Source: Candidatus Woesearchaeota archaeon (lineage in GTDB: Archaea > Nanobdellota > Nanobdellia > Woesearchaeales > JABGUJ01). Taken from it: DNA of 64,000 nucleotides. A model generated the notes under the pieces. It had not been told where the DNA came from. It did not search any database and saw only the letters and a list, made by a program, of their open reading frames with translations. The stretch lies in contig JABGUJ010000002.1 in the NCBI GenBank assembly GCA_018646625.1, positions 36,843 to 100,842 on the forward strand, given 5' to 3'. The position numbers and the translations under genes are program-made. Of this stretch, positions 59,182 through 64,000 are shown in pieces. Each line of letters opens with the position of its first letter. Positions within the stretch are counted from its first letter, which is position 1.

Positions 59182-60297
59182 ATGGTTAAAGAAGTAATAG
59201 AGAGAAACAAAGAATTATTTGACAAGTATAGGTATCCCGCAAAGATTGTGGAATTACAAGAAAAATTAAAGAGGGGAGGATTTAACTCTCAAAGTAATGT
59301 AATTAAAGGTGAAATAAAAGCACCATCTACAGATGATATTCCCTCTCTACCCGAAAAAGGATCTGATGAATATAATGAACTTAACAATATAGGAATCTCA
59401 TCTATTAAAAATAATGAAGTAGGAATAGTAATACTTAATGGAGGAATGGCTACCCGATTCGGTGGTGGTGTTAAAGGATTGGTTGAAGTATTCGATGGAA
59501 AATCATTTCTTCAACTTAAGATTGAGAATGCTAAGGCTATTGCTAAAAAGAACAATGCCAAAGTTCCAGTATTTATTATGAATAGCTTTCAATCAGAGAA
59601 GCTAACTGAAGACTTTCTGATAAAACACAATAACTTCGGATATGAGCACATAAATTCATTTAACCAACTAATATCTGTAAGACTTGATGAGAAAGGTGAA
59701 GTTTTCTTGGATGAAAATGGTTATCCTTCGTTTTATGCACCAGGGCATGGCGATTTTAGATATGCATTTGTCAACTCAGGAATGCTAGATAAATTTATGC
59801 AAGAAGGTGGAAAGTATTTGTTATTTAGTAATGGAGATAATTTAGCGGCAACTCTTGACCCTGCAATAATCGGATTACACATTAAAAATGGGAATGAAAT
59901 GACAATTGAAGTTGCAGAGAAAGATCCAGGGGATAAAGGAGGAGCACCCGCATTCGTAGACGGTAAACTACAGATTGTGGAGAACTTTAAGTTTCCTGTA
60001 GACTTTGATCAGAGTACAATACCTGTAATGAATACTAACTCTTTCGTATTTAGTGCTGAATCTCTTAAAAAAGAAATTGAATTAGATTGGTATGTGGCTA
60101 TGAAAGATGTCAAAGGCAGAAAAGTTGTACAGTTTGAAAGACTTGCGAACGAAATGTCTATACACCTTATGACTGGCTTCGTAGTAGTACCAAAAGAAGG
60201 ACCGGCTGGTAGATTCATTCCAATAAAGCTAAAGGAATATCTGGATAAATATAAAGATGTTTTAAAAGAAATGTTGGAGAAGCGAAATAATGAATGA
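59182..60297 (+). CDS. UTP--sugar-1-phosphate uridylyltransferase (UDPGP family)
   Basis: A 371-residue protein with the UDPGP signature VILNGGMATRFGGGVKGLVEV (about 80-100) including the catalytic Lys and Arg, then LLFSNGDNLAATLDPAIIG and a hexose-binding stretch VPVMNTNSF-type (STIPVMNTNSFVF). It makes UDP-glucose or UDP-GlcNAc from UTP and the sugar-1-phosphate; this could feed the UDP-glucose dehydrogenase and the GlcNAc-1-P transferase at the left end. ATG 59182 after AAGGTGA is the start. It overlaps the next gene by 8 nt. Confidence 0.87.
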   Translation: MVKEVIERNKELFDKYRYPAKIVELQEKLKRGGFNSQSNVIKGEIKAPSTDDIPSLPEKGSDEYNELNNIGISSIKNNEVGIVILNGGMATRFGGGVKGLVEVFDGKSFLQLKIENAKAIAKKNNAKVPVFIMNSFQSEKLTEDFLIKHNNFGYEHINSFNQLISVRLDEKGEVFLDENGYPSFYAPGHGDFRYAFVNSGMLDKFMQEGGKYLLFSNGDNLAATLDPAIIGLHIKNGNEMTIEVAEKDPGDKGGAPAFVDGKLQIVENFKFPVDFDQSTIPVMNTNSFVFSAESLKKEIELDWYVAMKDVKGRKVVQFERLANEMSIHLMTGFVVVPKEGPAGRFIPIKLKEYLDKYKDVLKEMLEKRNNE

Positions 60298-60766
60298 ATT
60301 CATTGAACTAATACTAATTACGTTGTTACCTTTTCTAGAATTGAGAGCAAGTATACCCTATGGTTTTATTGCAACAGAACTGCCGTGGTATGTAGTTAGT
60401 ATTGTTTGCATTCTTACCAATATGATTTTAGGACCTGTGATTTACTTAATTCTCGATAAATTAGTTATTATTTTTACTAAAATACAATTTATCGATAAGA
60501 TTTACAAGAAAATAGTCGCAAGAACTCAAAAGAGAATAGAGAAAGCAGTCGATAAGTGGGGAGAAATTGGGGTTGCAATATTTATAGGAATTCCTCTTCC
60601 AGGTTCAGGGGTATATTCTGGAGCATTAGGATCATATCTCATAGGTTTAAACTTCAAAAAGTTTTTGATTGCAAACATTATTGGAGTACTTATTGCAGGA
60701 GTGCTTGTAACTGCAATCATGCTTTCAGGAACTACTGCATTAGATTTATTCATTAAAACATTATAG
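60290..60766 (+). CDS. COG2426-family small membrane exporter-like protein
   Basis: A 158-residue protein with about four membrane segments and the family pattern LLPFLELRASIPYGF, then IGIPLPGSGVYSGALGSYLIGL. COG2426 proteins are called small multidrug export proteins, but relatives of the wider DedA-like fold move lipids; its overlap with lipid-carrier genes suggests the latter. It starts 8 nt inside the UDP-sugar gene and is followed 8 nt later by PAP2. Confidence 0.82.
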   Translation: MNEFIELILITLLPFLELRASIPYGFIATELPWYVVSIVCILTNMILGPVIYLILDKLVIIFTKIQFIDKIYKKIVARTQKRIEKAVDKWGEIGVAIFIGIPLPGSGVYSGALGSYLIGLNFKKFLIANIIGVLIAGVLVTAIMLSGTTALDLFIKTL

Positions 60767-60774
60767 GTGACTAA

Positions 60775-61371
60775 ATGAAGCAAAGAAAAATATTTATTTG
60801 GAGCATCATAGGAATGCTAATTGCATTTTTATTGGACAAACCATTTGTTTATCTTATGCAATATTTAGAGATAGAATTACTCAATCAACCAATAATGTGG
60901 ATTACTAGCATTTACTTCGTCTTTGTCGTATTAATAGTAATGGGTGCTGCGTTCATGTGGAACGAAAAGAAATATGAATATATGCTTCCACTAATACTCA
61001 GCTTTTGTGTTGCCATAGGTGTGGCATATTTATTAAAATATATAATTATGAGGCCAAGACCTTTTATTGAATTAGGTGTTAGAAGTTTAGTTATTCTAAA
61101 GTCATATTCATTTCCTAGTGCACACGCTGCAGCAGTATTCAGCGCAATGGCCATTCTAGATAAAGAGTTTCCTAAAATGAAATGGATTTGGTTGACGATT
61201 GCAGTCGTTGTAGCTCTTAGTCGATTATACATAGGAGTACATTATCTTAGTGATGTAATCGCAGGAGGAATCTTAGGATATTTTGTAGGTTTAGTGATAA
61301 TTGCAGCCGAGGAACGCTTCAAACCATTTATGATTGTAAAAAAATGGTTTATTAGATTACAAAAGAGGTAA
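60775..61371 (+). CDS. PAP2-family membrane phosphatase
   Basis: A 198-residue protein with about six helices and the full PAP2 signature: KYIIMRPRPF (KxxxxxxRP), SFPSAHAAAVFS (PSGH-like, SAH) and SRLYIGVHYLSDVIAG (SRxxxxxHxxxD). It likely removes a phosphate from undecaprenyl or dolichyl pyrophosphate. It is followed 2 nt later by the dolichol-kinase-like gene, which forms the opposite side of a polyprenol phosphate cycle. Confidence 0.9.
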   Translation: MKQRKIFIWSIIGMLIAFLLDKPFVYLMQYLEIELLNQPIMWITSIYFVFVVLIVMGAAFMWNEKKYEYMLPLILSFCVAIGVAYLLKYIIMRPRPFIELGVRSLVILKSYSFPSAHAAAVFSAMAILDKEFPKMKWIWLTIAVVVALSRLYIGVHYLSDVIAGGILGYFVGLVIIAAEERFKPFMIVKKWFIRLQKR

Positions 61372-61373
61372 GT

Positions 61374-61961
61374 ATGAGAATATTTGAACTTAAACGTCAA
61401 TTATTTCACATCACTCTAGGATTTGTTATTGTTCTTCTTTTAAACTTTGGATTATTATCGAAATTCCACCTAGCGATCATAACAGTCATAGGAGGAATAA
61501 TTTGTTTTATCTCTAAACACATTAAGATTCCGGGTTTATACTGGCTTCTCACACAATTTGAGCGACCCGAAGTGTTAAAAAGATTTCCAGGAAGAGGAGC
61601 ATTTTACTTCTTATTAGGATCAACATTATCGCTCTATCTTTTTAGTAAAGATATTGCTCTTGCCTCAATCATGATACTATCACTAGGAGATTCCATATCC
61701 CATTATATTGGTAAGTTTCACGGCAAAAGAAAACATCCATTCAATGATATGAAACTTATTGAAGGGAGTATCGCGGGTTTTGTTGTTGCAACTATCGGAG
61801 CATTGTTTTTTGTGAAGTTTTCTTTGGCAGTAATTGGTAGCCTATTTGCGATGAGCATAGAAGCAATCGAAATAAGATTTAATGAACACTTATTGGATGA
61901 TAACCTTCTAATCCCTCTAGCATCAGGAATTATCATGACAATATTAACTGCATATATATAG
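61374..61961 (+). CDS. SEC59/DGK1-family polyprenol (dolichol) kinase-like protein
   Basis: A 195-residue membrane protein with RQLFHITLGF near the start, ALASIMILSLGDSISHYIGKFHGKR and the LIEGSIAGFVVAT motif of the SEC59/VTE5/DGK1 group (CTP-dependent dolichol, phytol or diacylglycerol kinases). It probably phosphorylates polyprenol with CTP. It ends the operon with the UDP-sugar enzyme, COG2426 and PAP2 genes. A phosphatidate cytidylyltransferase-like activity is less likely because of the short length. Confidence 0.82.
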   Translation: MRIFELKRQLFHITLGFVIVLLLNFGLLSKFHLAIITVIGGIICFISKHIKIPGLYWLLTQFERPEVLKRFPGRGAFYFLLGSTLSLYLFSKDIALASIMILSLGDSISHYIGKFHGKRKHPFNDMKLIEGSIAGFVVATIGALFFVKFSLAVIGSLFAMSIEAIEIRFNEHLLDDNLLIPLASGIIMTILTAYI

Positions 61962-61975
61962 AAAAAGAGAGGTAA

Positions 61976-62674
61976 TTAAACCTCTTTAAACTTAAAATCT
62001 TTAGTGTGTTCTTCACCATCAATTGTGATTAGTCGTTTGACGGTTCCTGAACGTCTTGAGTTTAATCTTGCTTTAACTACATCGTTTTCATACTCTTTAG
62101 GAACATCAATATTCTCCATCACATAGGTTTGTTTAATAGATATTAACTTGAATTTATCAACGTCCATATCAAACAAGAACTCTTTTTTCAATAGATCAAG
62201 ATCCGATAGCTCAAACTTTGCAGTCGTATACTTTTCTTTCAAACTTCCAGGCTTAGGCGCACTTTTCCCAGACTTTAACATATACTTCCCAGACTTTAAA
62301 GATAATAGCAAAAAGCAATCAGAAAATGACTCTAAAAGTTCCTCAAATCGTCCAGGTGAAATAGTGAACTTAACTTCAACCTTTTTACACTTTGAATCTG
62401 CTTTAATGGGTTCAATGTCAAACTCATCAAGTTTGTCCTTAATACTTTCTTTAGCCACGATTTTTCCAACAACATCTATGTCATCTTTCATTAAAGTCGA
62501 CATTATGTGTTGAAGTGTATCCAAATACTCAAAACCGCCTTGAATTTGAATAAAGCTTCCGCCTCTTTTCATAGTAAATTCTTCTCGCTGATAATCCCCT
62601 AATCCAAACCTTACAAGTTTCTTATGTGCATTTGGGTCTTGAGTTCCTTGTGCCATATTTTTTACGAAGTTCAT
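61976..62674 (-). CDS. soluble protein of unknown function, 232 residues
   Basis: A 232-residue soluble protein with mixed helices and strands. A short repeat LKSGKYMLKSGKS (about 125-138), rich in Ser, Gly and Lys, divides it, suggesting a linker. No motif is recognised. TAGGTGAT precedes its ATG and lies in the last codons of the DegT-like gene, so both form one operon. Confidence 0.6.
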   Translation of the reverse strand: MNFVKNMAQGTQDPNAHKKLVRFGLGDYQREEFTMKRGGSFIQIQGGFEYLDTLQHIMSTLMKDDIDVVGKIVAKESIKDKLDEFDIEPIKADSKCKKVEVKFTISPGRFEELLESFSDCFLLLSLKSGKYMLKSGKSAPKPGSLKEKYTTAKFELSDLDLLKKEFLFDMDVDKFKLISIKQTYVMENIDVPKEYENDVVKARLNSRRSGTVKRLITIDGEEHTKDFKFKEV

Positions 62675-62682
62675 AATATCAC

Positions 62683-63531
62683 CTACAATCGTTTTATTTC
62701 AATGCTAACTGCATCAGTGTTTACTCGTATATCCTTAGGACATACAACGAATTCTAATTTATTAGTATCACAATAATTAATTATCTTTGTTTTTTCATCT
62801 TCAGTTTTGAATCTTACACAAACGTTTATTCCAATTGAATATCTATGCATTATATCCATCTCATCTAAATCCTTCTTAACCTTCTCACATCTAGATAGAA
62901 ACATCTCGCGTCGTTTTTTTAGTCCATCTAATTTAGTAAGTAGAAGTTCGTAATCCATGTTTTCTGGAGTAACCATCTTAAAAATATCTGAAGTGTTCTC
63001 AATCCAGTCTTTATCATTACACGAAACAAAACCACCGTGACCTAAGTTAATTGGTTTCCATCTTCCAAAGCTAGAAAGACGAACATCTACATCCGCACTA
63101 TTACACAGCTCAGTATCGCCTAATGCGGCAGTTATATCTTCAATAACCAAACATTTTGCAGCTCTACAGATTTTAGATATCTCTTTTACATCTTGCTTTG
63201 CGAAATAACCTGCATAAGTACTAAAAATAAATGCGGATCCTGTTTTCACATTCTCTTTAAGATCATCAAGATCAATAATCCCATCATTAGTCTTAATTTT
63301 CTTTACTTGAAAACCCAGTATTGCAGGAAATGTTTCATAAGTAATCCAACCACCTTGATCAGGAATTAATATGTACGGTCGAAAATTTACTTTTTTAGCA
63401 ATATATAATGCCGAAAATATAGCAGAATTGCCTCTATTAGTTAACTTGACATATTTATGCGAAGAAAGCTTCCTAAGTTCATTGAGAACTGCCCCTTTCT
63501 TAACAGAATCATCTTCTCTTTGATTACTCAT
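62683..63531 (-). CDS. DegT/DnrJ/EryC1-like PLP-dependent aminotransferase family protein
   Basis: A 282-residue protein, shorter than the usual 370. The early TNRGNSAIFSALYI corresponds to the phosphate-binding region, IEDITAALGDTE (D132) to the PLP N1 partner and SSFGRWKPINLGHGGFV to the PLP lysine (Lys159). The family makes amino sugars on nucleotides. The C-terminal substrate domain is reduced. In a cluster with glycan genes a sugar aminotransferase is plausible, but the short length leaves other roles open. Confidence 0.75.
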   Translation of the reverse strand: MSNQREDDSVKKGAVLNELRKLSSHKYVKLTNRGNSAIFSALYIAKKVNFRPYILIPDQGGWITYETFPAILGFQVKKIKTNDGIIDLDDLKENVKTGSAFIFSTYAGYFAKQDVKEISKICRAAKCLVIEDITAALGDTELCNSADVDVRLSSFGRWKPINLGHGGFVSCNDKDWIENTSDIFKMVTPENMDYELLLTKLDGLKKRREMFLSRCEKVKKDLDEMDIMHRYSIGINVCVRFKTEDEKTKIINYCDTNKLEFVVCPKDIRVNTDAVSIEIKRL

Positions 63532-63588
63532 GGTCGTAAATTAAAACTAAAGATATTTAAATCTTAGTATTGATTAAATACTATAAGA

Positions 63589-64000
63589 ATGGATCAGTAT
63601 TACGACATAATCTCGGGATCTTATAATGGATTATATAAAGAGGAACAGCTAAATAAATTAAGTGTTGTTTTCGAACATATCAAAATAAATCCCTCAGATC
63701 TGCTTTTAGATGTAGGTTGTGGAACAGGTTTCTCTTTAGATAAAGTTAGTTGTTTTAAAGTTGGTGTAGATCCGAGCATAGAACTTCTTAAACAATCTAA
63801 ACATAATAGAATTTGTGCTAAAGCCGAATCATTACCATTTCCAGATAATACTTTTGATATTGTCATCTCAATAACTGCCATTCAAAACTTCGACGATCTA
63901 AATGAAGGATTAAAGGAAATAAAAAGAGTTGGTAAAAGTAGGTTTGTATTGACTGCTTTAAAGAAGAGTGAAAAGATTGGTTTAATTGATGATCTAATTA
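63589..64000 (+). CDS. class I SAM-dependent methyltransferase, 3' truncated by window edge
   Basis: The frame starts at ATG 63589 (MDQYYDIISGSYN) and stays open to the window end, 137 codons. Motif I is LLLDVGCGTGF (about 40-50), the acidic end of strand 2 is GVDPS, and ESLPFPDNTFDIVIS is the Methyltransf_11 motif, followed by the FVLTALKK strand. The start codon and the SYNGLY phrase resemble small-molecule or RNA methyltransferases of the UbiE/Trm9-like set. The substrate cannot be assigned. A minus-strand shadow frame covers part of it and is not real. Confidence 0.85.
   Translation, partial: MDQYYDIISGSYNGLYKEEQLNKLSVVFEHIKINPSDLLLDVGCGTGFSLDKVSCFKVGVDPSIELLKQSKHNRICAKAESLPFPDNTFDIVISITAIQNFDDLNEGLKEIKRVGKSRFVLTALKKSEKIGLIDDLI

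Noticed and set aside
63621..63881. Minus-strand frame of 86 codons.
   Set aside because: It is the antisense shadow of the methyltransferase starting at 63589.
1..64000. CRISPR arrays, rRNA, tRNA, insertion sequences with transposase.
   Set aside because: No direct-repeat array, rRNA-like run, T-loop/CCA signature or transposase motif was seen by eye; a formal scan was not possible.

Overview
The window looks like the chromosome of an AT-rich archaeon, probably a DPANN lineage of the Woesearchaeota/Pacearchaeota type. The sequence basis is archaeal information genes (NMD3, transcription factor S, class I CCA-adding enzyme, RtcA, an ER-type signal peptidase with Ser/His), many short-leader genes with a TTTATAAA-type TATA box 20-35 nt before the ATG, AGGTGA-like ribosome sites, and many large secreted or membrane proteins of unknown function. 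The lineage is an inference; no rRNA or tRNA gene was seen.

Layout. 1-4383: sugar-nucleotide and lipid-linked glycan genes (methyltransferase, polyprenyl-P GlcNAc-1-P transferase, UDP-glucose dehydrogenase, RmlD-like reductase plus cupin). 4514-15279: an envelope cassette of a polytopic membrane protein followed by three giant surface proteins (pilin-like N-terminus; FN3-rich; Cys-rich). 15276-18026: TPR protein, a MNT-HEPN toxin-antitoxin pair, and two paralogous six-cysteine membrane-anchored proteins. 18187-28600: an 857-residue coiled-coil protein, a RecB-like/RNase H-like nuclease, small membrane proteins, a HAD phosphatase, an ABC exporter and an alpha/beta-hydrolase-like protein. 28756-37567: an accessory, signalling-flavoured stretch with a chimeric membrane protein, a soluble histidine kinase, a broken tyrosine recombinase abutting a broken OB-fold gene, a kinase-like protein, an AbrB-PhoU regulator and a four-gene operon whose third protein joins an FHA domain to a J-like domain. 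37615-41309: second ABC exporter, rtcA and a membrane-tethered winged-helix regulator. 41570-45704: secreted coiled-coil paralogues, a lipoprotein and a membrane protein. 45694-48001: NMD3, signal peptidase, TFS, YggU.

48003-56369 is a thymidylate/one-carbon block: dCMP deaminase, a kinase, an archaeal-type thymidylate synthase, a bacterial-type ThyA, DHFR, GlyA, FolC and thymidylate kinase, enough to take dCMP to dTDP with folate recycling. 56370-64000 holds a cation antiporter, the CCA enzyme, then UDP-sugar pyrophosphorylase, a COG2426 membrane protein, a PAP2 phosphatase and a dolichol-kinase-like protein, consistent with polyprenol carrier recycling that links functionally to the glycan genes at the left end, and finally a DegT-like enzyme and a methyltransferase cut by the window edge.

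The most interesting candidates are the surface-protein cassette at 4514-15279, the FHA/J operon at 34809-37567 with its kinase-like neighbours, and the recombination scar at 31338-32066 with a perfect 9-7-9 inverted repeat. Several start codons are placed by TATA-box spacing or ribosome sites. Three genes that are easily missed are reported: 20805-20933, 40438-40614 and 63589-64000.
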